A program made the translations under genes and the position numbers. Under the pieces are notes generated by a model. That model did no database searches, was not told the origin of the DNA, and was given only the letters and a program-made list of their open reading frames with translations. Below are positions 34,935 through 43,200 of a DNA stretch of 64,000 nucleotides, one piece after another (positions within the stretch are counted from its first letter, which is position 1; each line of letters begins with the position of its first letter). Source of the stretch: Algoriphagus litoralis (lineage in GTDB: Bacteria > Bacteroidota > Bacteroidia > Cytophagales > Cyclobacteriaceae); assembly GCF_003259255.1 (NCBI RefSeq), contig NZ_QGOL01000012.1:124001-188000 (forward strand), in the 5' to 3' direction.

Positions 34935-35618
34935 ATGAGTGCTGAAACTTTAGAAAAAGCAATTGCGAAAAAACCGGCTGAGGCTCTTTTTTCCAAGCGC
35001 AGAAGAAAACTTGTAACAGACCCCTTGATCGATGACAACCCGATCACCATTCAGGTATTGGGTATCTGTTCTGCTTTGGCTGTTACTACGCAGATGAAGC
35101 CTACTTTGGTAATGGCGATTTCTGTAATATTCGTTGTTGCGATGTCAAATTTTGTGATCTCGGTGATGCGGAATACTATTCCATCACGAGTGAGAATTAT
35201 CGTGCAGCTCGCTGTAGTAGCTACTTTGGTAACCTTGGTAAGTGAAGTATTGAAAGCATTTGCTTACGATATGTACAAGGAGCTTTCAGTATTCATTGGT
35301 CTTATTATCACCAACTGCATCGTTATGGGTCGTCTTGAGGCATTCGCTTTGGGCAATAAGCCTTACGATTCAGTTCTTGATGGTTTGGGTTCCGCGCTTG
35401 GGTATTCTTGGATTATCCTTACTGTTGCCTTCTTTAGAGAGCTATGGGGATCTGGGTCTGTCTTTGGATTGCCAATCTTTGAATATGTCTCCAGTCTTTT
35501 CGGTCCGGACTTCAAGCTAGCTACAAATGGATTGATGGTATCTCCAGTAGGTGCTTTTATCATTCTTGGATTAATCATCTGGGTACAGCGTACCAAGACA
35601 GGTTACGTTGAACACTAA
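34935..35618 (+). CDS. nqrD: Na+-translocating NADH:quinone reductase subunit D
   Basis: A 227-residue membrane subunit of the NqrD/RnfE family with about six helices. It contains the conserved [22 protein letters not shown], the half of the pair whose Cys, with that of NqrE, binds an intramembrane iron-sulfur centre. It is preceded by a soluble head slightly longer than usual (residues 1-35, rich in Lys and Ala). It is placed 30 bp after nqrC and 14 bp before nqrE. Confidence 0.93.
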   Translation: MSAETLEKAIAKKPAEALFSKRRRKLVTDPLIDDNPITIQVLGICSALAVTTQMKPTLVMAISVIFVVAMSNFVISVMRNTIPSRVRIIVQLAVVATLVTLVSEVLKAFAYDMYKELSVFIGLIITNCIVMGRLEAFALGNKPYDSVLDGLGSALGYSWIILTVAFFRELWGSGSVFGLPIFEYVSSLFGPDFKLATNGLMVSPVGAFIILGLIIWVQRTKTGYVEH

Positions 35619-35632
35619 AATTCTCTAGAAAA

Positions 35633-36244
35633 ATGGAATTATTCAGTTTAGGTATTCGGTCGATTTTTATCGACAATATGATTTTCGCATACTTCTTGGG
35701 AATGTGTTCGTTCCTGGCGGTATCAAAGAAGGTTAGCACAGCGTTGGGATTAGGAGCGGCAGTAATATTTGTTCTTTCAGTCACCACTCCTGTGAATTGG
35801 CTTCTAAATGAGTTTGTACTTAAAGAAGGCGCTTTGACTTGGGCTAGTGCAGATCTTGCCACCATCGATTTGACTTTCCTTAGATTCATCATGTTTATCG
35901 CTATTATTGCTGCCATGGTACAATTGGTAGAAATGGTCGTTGAAAAGTTTGCTCCGGCATTGTATGGTCAGCTTGGAATTTTCCTTCCTTTGATTGCGGT
36001 GAACTGTGCGATCTTGGGAGGATCCCTATTTATGGCTCAGCGTGATTATACATTTGCCGAATCAGCAGTGTATGGTTTTGGCTCAGGTACTGGTTTCTTC
36101 CTTGCGATTGTGGCTTTGGCAGCGATTCGTGAAAAACTGAAATATTCGCATGTTCCAAACGGACTAAAAGGATTGGGCATTACGATGCTATTGACTGGAT
36201 TGATGGGATTAGCGTTCATGTCTTTCATGGGTATTGACTTGTAA
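35633..36244 (+). CDS. nqrE: Na+-translocating NADH:quinone reductase subunit E
   Basis: A 203-residue membrane subunit of the NqrE/RnfA family, six hydrophobic helices, with the paired motif [19 protein letters not shown] and the first-helix [22 protein letters not shown]. It forms the inverted-topology partner of NqrD. The operon stops at a strong terminator 20 bp after this gene: nqrF, the NADH-oxidising subunit that the complex needs, is not here. Confidence 0.93.
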   Translation: MELFSLGIRSIFIDNMIFAYFLGMCSFLAVSKKVSTALGLGAAVIFVLSVTTPVNWLLNEFVLKEGALTWASADLATIDLTFLRFIMFIAIIAAMVQLVEMVVEKFAPALYGQLGIFLPLIAVNCAILGGSLFMAQRDYTFAESAVYGFGSGTGFFLAIVALAAIREKLKYSHVPNGLKGLGITMLLTGLMGLAFMSFMGIDL

Positions 36245-36264
36245 TTCCCTCTAGAATGGATCTT

Positions 36265-36302
36265 AAAAGGCTCTGAAATTTTTTTTCAGAGCCTTTTCTT
36301 TT
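36265..36302 (+). terminator. Rho-independent terminator ending nqrABCDE
   Basis: AAAAGGCTCTGAAA (36265-36278) pairs perfectly with TTTCAGAGCCTTTT (36284-36297), a 14-bp stem with a 5-T loop, followed by a T-rich tail. Confidence 0.9.
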
Positions 36303-36368
36303 TAGCGGTGATGTGCATTCATCGGAGAGTATTTATCTTGGAATACTGAAACCTACAACCCAAAACTC

Positions 36369-36995
36369 ATGAAAAAACTATCTTGTGTCCTAGTCTTACT
36401 TTTCTTTTCACTTGCTGCATTTGCTCAGTCAGGTGAATGGGTAGAATTGTTTAATGGTAAAAATATGGACGGTTGGAAAATCTCCGAAAACCCTTCCTCC
36501 TTTTCTATAGAGGACAATACCTTAAAAATCGCTGGCCCAAGAGGCCATGCTTTTTATGACGGGCCTGTTGGAAACAATGATTTCGAAAACTTTGAGCTAA
36601 TGGTAGAAGTCAAGACAATGCCTAAGGCTAACTCCGGGATATTCATCCACACGGCGTATCAGGAGACAGGATGGCCAAATAAAGGCTACGAAATACAGGT
36701 AAATCAATCGCATAGCGACTGGAGGAAATCTGGCAGTCTTTATTCGTTTAATGACGTGAGGGAAGTCTATGTATCCGATGGCGAATGGTACACCTACCAT
36801 ATTATAGTAAAAGATGGTCAGGCCACTGTCAAAATCAATGATAAAGTAGTGATGGAGTATGATGAATCTGAAGATAAGAATCGACCAGCAAATGCCGGAG
36901 AAAAGAAATTCGATCGTGGGACCATTGCATTACAGGCACACGATCCAGAAAGTGTGATTTATTACAGAAGCGTTAAAATCAAACTATTGGACTAA
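36369..36995 (+). CDS. DUF1080 / 3-keto-disaccharide hydrolase domain protein, secreted
   Basis: A 208-residue secreted protein (signal to about residue 20, LAAFAQSGEW) with one DUF1080 domain. It begins WVELFNGKNMDGWKI and contains ENFELMVEVKTMPKANSGIFIHT and RGTIALQAHDPESVIYYRSVKI. The fold is a concanavalin-like beta sandwich; members have been linked to hydrolysis of 3-keto-glycosides. It is a possible functional partner of the ThuA protein at 5600-6343, though far away. A promoter box for the next gene lies just after its stop. Confidence 0.87.
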   Translation: MKKLSCVLVLLFFSLAAFAQSGEWVELFNGKNMDGWKISENPSSFSIEDNTLKIAGPRGHAFYDGPVGNNDFENFELMVEVKTMPKANSGIFIHTAYQETGWPNKGYEIQVNQSHSDWRKSGSLYSFNDVREVYVSDGEWYTYHIIVKDGQATVKINDKVVMEYDESEDKNRPANAGEKKFDRGTIALQAHDPESVIYYRSVKIKLLD

Positions 36996-37004
36996 TCCAT
37001 TTGC

Positions 37005-37012
37005 TATATTTG
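37005..37012 (+). promoter_or_regulatory. -7 box (TATATTTG) between the DUF1080 and DUF502 genes
   Basis: Exact TAnnTTTG match 7 bp before the terminator hairpin of the DUF1080 gene; the inferred transcript start is at the foot of the hairpin. A weak TTG at 36987-36989 could be the -33 element, at a short distance. Confidence 0.3.
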
Positions 37013-37018
37013 AGAATG

Positions 37019-37050
37019 AAATGCTTAATCCAAGGGTTAGGCATTTTTTT
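37019..37050 (+). terminator. Rho-independent terminator after the DUF1080 gene
   Basis: 37019-37028 pairs with 37037-37046 over 10 positions (one G-T), with an 8-base loop and eight T at 37044-37051. Confidence 0.7.
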
Positions 37051-37077
37051 TGAACTTACTTCAAGAAATTATCCGCT

Positions 37078-37638
37078 ATGGCTTTTACATACAGAAGATT
37101 GATCTCCTATTTTTTCAGAGGATTGCTTTTTCTTACTCCGCTTGCCGTGACGATTTATGTCATTTATGCGATTTTTATTTTTTTGGATAACCTTATTCCA
37201 GTTCCAATTCCAGGAATTGGGATCTTGATGGTTTTAGCATTGATCACCTTTGTTGGTTATTTAGCTAGTTTGTTTTTTGCAAAGCCCTTTTTTGAGTGGT
37301 TTGAGCGTGGTTTGTTCAAAATCCCTTTGGTCAATTTGCTTTACACGAGCATCAAAGACCTCATGGGAGCGTTTGTGGGCGAAAAGAAAAAATTCAGCGC
37401 GCCAGTCATCGTGGAGGTCAGTGATTCCTTGTCTAGACTAGGATTTATTACCCAAGAGGACCTTTCGGGAATCAATCTTCCGGATCTAGTTGCGGTATAT
37501 TTTCCCCATAGTTATAATGTTTCGGGAAATGTGTTTCTAGCCAAGCGAGAAAAAGTAAAGCCACTCACAGGAGTAAAAAGCTCGAATGTGATGAAATTCA
37601 TGGTCTCCGGTGGTGTTTCTCCCTTACTTGATAATTGA
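37078..37638 (+). CDS. DUF502 family membrane protein
   Basis: A 186-residue protein with two transmembrane helices (about 12-38 and 46-64) and a soluble beta-rich tail containing IPLVNLLYTSIKDLMGAF and GFITQEDL. It fits the DUF502 family, found widely in bacteria and plants (LIKE-COV proteins) and of unknown biochemical role. It stands alone between a terminator and the convergent selD. Confidence 0.85.
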   Translation: MAFTYRRLISYFFRGLLFLTPLAVTIYVIYAIFIFLDNLIPVPIPGIGILMVLALITFVGYLASLFFAKPFFEWFERGLFKIPLVNLLYTSIKDLMGAFVGEKKKFSAPVIVEVSDSLSRLGFITQEDLSGINLPDLVAVYFPHSYNVSGNVFLAKREKVKPLTGVKSSNVMKFMVSGGVSPLLDN

Positions 37639-37668
37639 CATAGAATAAAGAATTGATCCAAGCTAGGA

Positions 37669-38712
37669 TTAAGAAATCACCTCCACTACGAAGTCACCTT
37701 TTTTAACAAACCTGCCAATTTCCCAAATGGGTTGATTTGCCAATACCATAGTCTCTTCAAACCACGCTTTGTTTTCTGGGGCGACCGATATCAAAAGACC
37801 TCCGCTGGTTTGTGGATCACAGAGTTTGACCAAGTCCATCCCCACTACACCTTTTGTCTTGGTGTTGAATGCATTCCAGTTTCGGTAGGTGTTGTCCGGG
37901 AAGATGAATTGATTGACGTACTCTTGGATTCCTTCGATTAAAGGGAGCTTTCCAATTTCGATTTCTGCAGATAGTCCAGCTCCCTCAGCCATTTCAATCA
38001 AGTGCCCCAAAAGCCCAAATCCCGTCACATCAGTCATCGAATGTACTTCTTCATGATTCCCAAGTATGGCACCTACAGAATTTAACCTGCAGGCCGTATC
38101 AATTAGGTTCAGGTAATCCTTTTCCTGAATTTTTTGTCTTTTCAATGCTGTCGCTAAGACTCCAATCCCGAGTGGCTTGGTCAGGAAAAGCAGGTCTCCT
38201 TCTTTAGACCCTTGATTGGTTTTGATTTTCCTAGGGTGAATGATTCCATTAACTGAAAGGCCAAAAATCGGATCTTTCGCTGCAATTGAATGGCCTCCCG
38301 CCAATTCTATTCCGGCTTGTTTGCAGATCGTTTTAGCTCCCTCCAATACTTTCGCTGCCAATTCTGGAGCGATCTTTTCCACAGGCCAACTCAGAATTGC
38401 ATTTGCAAATATTGGTTTGCCACCCATGGCGTAGATATCTGAAATGGCATTTGCCGCGGCAATTCTTCCGAAATCAAAGGGGTCATCCACTATAGGAGTA
38501 AAAAAATCCACGGTATTGATCATAGCCAAATCGTCCGAAACCTGATAGACTGCAGCATCGTCTTTGTGTGAATTTCCTACAAGAAGATTTGGGTCGGTTT
38601 GGGTAAATGAACCGCTTGCGCTTAGGATTTGATCAAGAATTGCAGGAGCGATTTTACAGCCGCAACCGGATCCTTCACTCCATTCAGTCAATCTTGTTGG
38701 TTTATTTTCCAT
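37669..38712 (-). CDS. selD: Selenide, water dikinase SelD
   Basis: A 347-residue AIR-synthase-fold kinase. The catalytic pair C17 and K20 in GSGCGCK matches the E. coli numbering; a plain Cys is used where some bacteria have selenocysteine. Further motifs are DDAAVYQVSDDLAMINTVDFF and MTDVTGFGLLGHL. It makes selenophosphate from selenide and ATP. It is the second gene of an operon with mnmH, overlapping it by 11 bp, so its product is probably used for selenouridine in tRNA. Confidence 0.95.
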   Translation of the reverse strand: MENKPTRLTEWSEGSGCGCKIAPAILDQILSASGSFTQTDPNLLVGNSHKDDAAVYQVSDDLAMINTVDFFTPIVDDPFDFGRIAAANAISDIYAMGGKPIFANAILSWPVEKIAPELAAKVLEGAKTICKQAGIELAGGHSIAAKDPIFGLSVNGIIHPRKIKTNQGSKEGDLLFLTKPLGIGVLATALKRQKIQEKDYLNLIDTACRLNSVGAILGNHEEVHSMTDVTGFGLLGHLIEMAEGAGLSAEIEIGKLPLIEGIQEYVNQFIFPDNTYRNWNAFNTKTKGVVGMDLVKLCDPQTSGGLLISVAPENKAWFEETMVLANQPIWEIGRFVKKGDFVVEVIS

Positions 38713-39739
38713 GGTATTGTTTTTTAATTTTCAGTAAAAGTTCGACTTGTTCATCCAGAGATTTTTCTGTGAGATCAAGTTTTTGGATTTTTTCGTCGAC
38801 ACGTCGGGTCAAGTCAAACTCGTAAGTTTTATCATAATAAATCAGCAGGTTGGAAATCCACGAGGACAGCTCGTTTGCTTGGATCGCCTCAATCGCCTGC
38901 TGCGTTCGCAATCCTCCCAAGCGTTTCTGGAGGCGCTTCACGGCAGCTATCAGTGACTCTTTTGGTAAGTTTCCATACTCGGTGGAGATGTGTGCTATTC
39001 GTTCCTCCGGAGTTTTTTGAATATCAACCATCATCGCTTCGCTCATTTGAGTATAAAGCTCATTGGGGAGAATCAAGCGACCAATTTTGCGGCTTTCATT
39101 TTCGATCCAAGTAGGGATACTCGGATCAAGTTTATAGAGGTTTTCTGCGAGAAGATTTTCAAATTGTTCGACCGAGGGCTGGGTTGGAAGCCCAATGCCC
39201 CCAAAAGAAGATCCCTTATGATTTGCAATTCCCTCCAAGTCTAGGATTTGTTCTCCTTGTTCATTCAATTTTTGAAGTAAAACAGTTTTTCCAGTGCCAG
39301 TTTTACCGCCTAATATGATCAGTTTTCGTTCTTTTCTGACTTCTTCAAAAGTAAAAGTCCGATAGGTTTTATAGCCTCCATTTAGTCGATAAACTTCAAA
39401 ACCCACCATTCCAAGAAGCCAGGCCAGTATCTGACTGCGCATTCCCCCCCGCCAGCAGTAGACGATGATCTTCCGCTCGGGAAAAAGGCGCAGCGCTTCT
39501 TTTTGGATTTGGAAGAATCTAGGCCCAACCAACTCAAAGCCTTTCAGTGTAGCGGCTTCAGCTCCTTCACTTTTGTACAATGTCCCGACGACGACACGCT
39601 CGGAATCCGCCAAGATGGGTAAATTGAACGCCCCTGGGATATTACTTTGGAGAAATTCACTTTCGCTTCTTGCATCCACGAGGGGGAGGGCTTCGCGAAG
39701 TTTAAAGAATTCAGCTAATGTGATGCGGGTTTCAGCCAT
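38702..39739 (-). CDS. mnmH: tRNA 2-selenouridine synthase MnmH (SelU)
   Basis: A 345-residue protein with an N-terminal rhodanese domain (about 8-125) with the active Cys95 in YCWRGGMRSQ, and a C-terminal P-loop domain with GGKTGTGKT at 144-152. It replaces sulfur by selenium in the 2-thiouridine at wobble position 34, going through a geranylated intermediate, and uses selenophosphate from SelD. Its end overlaps selD. The trxA terminator lies just upstream, so the promoter must be within or beyond it. Confidence 0.94.
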   Translation of the reverse strand: MAETRITLAEFFKLREALPLVDARSESEFLQSNIPGAFNLPILADSERVVVGTLYKSEGAEAATLKGFELVGPRFFQIQKEALRLFPERKIIVYCWRGGMRSQILAWLLGMVGFEVYRLNGGYKTYRTFTFEEVRKERKLIILGGKTGTGKTVLLQKLNEQGEQILDLEGIANHKGSSFGGIGLPTQPSVEQFENLLAENLYKLDPSIPTWIENESRKIGRLILPNELYTQMSEAMMVDIQKTPEERIAHISTEYGNLPKESLIAAVKRLQKRLGGLRTQQAIEAIQANELSSWISNLLIYYDKTYEFDLTRRVDEKIQKLDLTEKSLDEQVELLLKIKKQYHGK

Positions 39740-39753
39740 TTGGCTTTGAATAT

Positions 39754-39785
39754 AAAAAAAGCCGCAAAGAGTTCTTTACGGCTTT
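39754..39785 (-). terminator. Rho-independent terminator after trxA
   Basis: On the minus strand, AAAGCCG (39785-39779) pairs with CGGCTTT (39764-39758), with a further inner AAAG/CTTT pairing, and then a T run to 39754. It sits between trxA and mnmH. Confidence 0.75.
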
Positions 39786-39807
39786 CGGATCTAAGTGTAA
39801 TTAAGAA

Positions 39808-40128
39808 TTAAAGTTGTGCGTCGAGTTTTTGAGCAAGTACGGCCTTGGGCACAGCACCTACTTGTTTGTCGACGATTTGTCCTCCTTTGAAGAAAAGAAG
39901 GGTAGGAATAGAGCGAATCCCGAAGGCTTGCGCCACTGAAGGATTGGAGTCTACGTCTACTTTGCCAATGACAGCTTTCCCATCATATTCTGCGGCTAGT
40001 TGTTCTACGACTGGACCGATCATTTTACAAGGTCCGCACCATTCTGCCCAGAAGTCAACCAAAATAGGCTGATCACCTGCGATGATTTCTTCAAAGTTGG
40101 CATCGGTGATTTCGATTGCTTTTCCCAT
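39808..40128 (-). CDS. trxA: Thioredoxin
   Basis: A 106-residue classical thioredoxin with the redox pair C31-GP-C34 in WAEWCGPCKMIGP, the cis-proline loop GIRSIPTLLFF and no signal peptide, so it is cytoplasmic. It reduces protein disulfides with electrons from thioredoxin reductase. Single gene with its own promoter box and terminator. Confidence 0.95.
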   Translation of the reverse strand: MGKAIEITDANFEEIIAGDQPILVDFWAEWCGPCKMIGPVVEQLAAEYDGKAVIGKVDVDSNPSVAQAFGIRSIPTLLFFKGGQIVDKQVGAVPKAVLAQKLDAQL

Positions 40129-40159
40129 TTTATTCTTGGATTAATTAATTTCTAATTTT

Positions 40160-40167
40160 CAAATATA
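40160..40167 (-). promoter_or_regulatory. -7 promoter box of trxA (TATATTTG, minus strand)
   Basis: The plus strand reads CAAATATA here. On the minus strand it is an exact TAnnTTTG, 31 bp before the trxA ATG, with an ACTTG about 16 bases further upstream as a possible -33 element. Confidence 0.5.
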
Positions 40168-40254
40168 TCAGCAAAAGCGGATTCAAGTTTATTAAGTTCC
40201 GACAAGCTTAGAAATATTGTCTATCTGTCATAGAGTTAGTCAATTTGAGCTTTA

Positions 40255-43200
40255 TCAAACTACCTTATAAACTACCTCTGGAATGGATTTAAGTTCTTGG
40301 ATCATTTCTGAACTCGGATCGATAGTGAATTTTTTGGAGAAAAGCTCCAATGCGATGTTTTCCTTTCGGTCAATGACATCAATGTAAAGCTTTGCATCCC
40401 CTTTGTATTTGGTGGTGATCGCTTCCAGTTTCTCCATCAAATCCAGAGTCAGCTCATCCAGATCGATATTGATCCGAATTCCTTTGACCATTTTTCCCCG
40501 TACCTCACTCAACAGCATCATGCTGGTGATTTTGAATTCTACTTCGTTTTCATTCCCCCATTTTCGTTGTTCCACCTTTCCGGTGAGAAAAAGAAACCAA
40601 CCCGTCATAAAGTACTCTTTGAATTTGACGTAGTCATCTCCGAATAGAAAGAATGTAAACGATCCGTGGTAGTCTTCCAAGGTCAAGGTGCCAAAAGGCT
40701 TCCCTGTTTTGGTAGTCCGATGGGCAAAACTGCTGACCGAACCTGCCAGTTTAAGCTCATTTTTCCCCCGCAAACTCTCCAAATCAGCCAATGCTGTCAG
40801 CGGGGTATTGGTAAAGGATTCGATCTCCAGCCGGTACTGATCCAGAGGATGCCCGGAAATGAAGAGCCCAACTACTTCCTTTTCGATGTTGAGTTGTTGG
40901 ATCTGAGAAAACGGCTCCATGGGAGCAATAGATGGCACGGGAACAGCCATAGTACCACCTCCCCCTCCGAAGAGACTGACCTGCGCACTGTCTTCTTCCT
41001 GCTGGATTTTTTGAGCGTATTTGGTGGCTTTTTCGATCAGGGTAATGTCTCCAGAAGGCGCTTCCAAATATTGCCTTCGGTGGTGCTCTTTGAAGCAATC
41101 AAAAGCTCCTGCCATAGCGAGGGCTTCCATAGTTTTCTTGTTCAAAGCACGGGAATTGACCCGCTTCGCAAAGTCGAAAATATTTTTATATGGTCCATTT
41201 TTCTCCCGCTCAATGATAATCTCATCTACTGCAGCAGATCCTGCACCCTTGATTGCAGCCATTCCAAAACGAATTTCTCCCGCTTTGTTTACCGTAAATC
41301 CCCCTTTGGATTCATTGACATCGGGCCCGGCGACTTTGATACCCATTCGCTTACATTCTTCCATGAAAAAGGTCACCTGCGTGATGTCATTCATGTTGTT
41401 GCTTAGTACTGATGCCATGTATTCGGCAGGGTAGTGGGCCTTCAGGTAAGCGGTTTGGTAGGCGATCCAGGCGTAACAGGTGGAGTGGGATTTGTTAAAG
41501 GCATATGATGCAAATGCTTCCCAGTCAGTCCAGATTTTTTCCAGCTTCTTGGCATCATGTCCCTTAGCCGAGGCTTGCTCGACGAATTTTGGCTTCATTT
41601 TATCGAGGACATCTTTTTGCTTTTTACCCATGGCCTTTCGCAGCACATCTGCCTCACCTTTCGTGAATCCCGCTAGTTTTTGGGATAAAAGCATCACCTG
41701 TTCCTGATAGACCGTGATTCCGTAGGTCTCTTCCAGGTACTCCTTCATGTCGTCCAGATCATATGTGATCGGCTCTGTGCCATGCTTTCTTCGGATGAAA
41801 GAAGGAATATAGGCTAGAGGTCCTGGCCGATAGAGAGCGTTCATGGCGATCAAATCCGCGAAGACCGTTGGCTTGAGTTCGCGCATGTACTTTTGCATGC
41901 CGGCAGATTCATATTGGAAGATTCCGACAGTTTCTCCCCGCTGAAAAAGCTCGTAAGTCTTGACATCGTTAATGTCAAATTCATCGGCATCAAGCTGAAT
42001 GCCGTGGCGTTCTTTGACGATCTTGATTGCATCCTTGATCAGCGTCAGTGTTTTAAGACCCAAAAAGTCCATTTTCAACAGACCTGCTGACTCTACCACT
42101 GAGTTGTCAAATTGGGTGCAAACCATATCTGAATCCTTTGCCAATGCAACTGGGACAAAGTTGGTGATGTCAGAGGGGGTGATAATCACCCCACAGGCAT
42201 GAATTCCCGTATTTCTAACTGAACCCTCCAAAATGGACGCCTGATTGATCGTCCGAGCCATTTCATCACTTCCCGCAGCGATTCGAATCAGCTCTTCGGC
42301 CTTGGCAAGTAGTTCTCCTTGCCCTTTCAACTTCTCCAGCAGAGCGGGTCTGTTTTTCGCTAGCGCAAAAAGTGCCTTGAGCTTGATGTCAGGAACAAGA
42401 TTTGCCAGTCTACCCGCATCTGCCAAAGGCAAATTAAGCACCCGGGCAGTGTCTCTGATGGCAGACTTTGCTGCCATCGTACCATACGTGATGATCTGTG
42501 CGACTTGATTTGAACCGTACTTCTTGATGACATAGTCGATGACACTTTGACGCCCCTCATCGTCAAAGTCGATATCAATATCTGGTAGAGACACCCGGTC
42601 TGGATTGAGGAATCTCTCGAAGAGTAGATCGTAAGCTATCGGATCGACGTTAGTGATCCCCGTACAATATGCAACTGCTGAACCTGCTGCCGAACCACGA
42701 CCTGGACCAACTGAAACGCCCATCTCCCGAGCTGCTCTGGTGAAATCCTGCACGATGAGAAAGTAGCCCGGATAGCCGGTTTTTTCAATAGTTGCCAGCT
42801 CAAAATCCAGTCGCTCCTGGATTTCTGGAGTGATCTCAGGATACCGTTTTCTGGCTCCCTCATAAGTCAAATGCTTTAAATATGCATTTTCTCCGCGTTT
42901 TCCTCCGTCTTCCTCATCTTCAGGATGCTTGAATTCTTCCGGGATGTCAAACTTTGGAAGCAATACTTCTCGGGCAAGTTTGTACCCTTCGATTTTGTCC
43001 ACAATTTCCTGCGTACAAAGGATGGCTTCAGGCAAATCTGAAAAGAGCTTTTTCATCTCCTCAGGACTCTTGATGTAAAATTCGTCATTGGGAAATCCAT
43101 ATCGAAATTCCCGACCCCGCTTGCCGATGTACTTTTTAGGTTTTTCTACTAATTCGCCGTCTTTTACGCAGAGTAAAATATCATGCGCTTTGGCATCTGG

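Noticed and set aside
37669..38712. SelD as a selenoprotein
   Set aside because: The catalytic position is an ordinary Cys17 codon (TGC or TGT), not an in-frame TGA.
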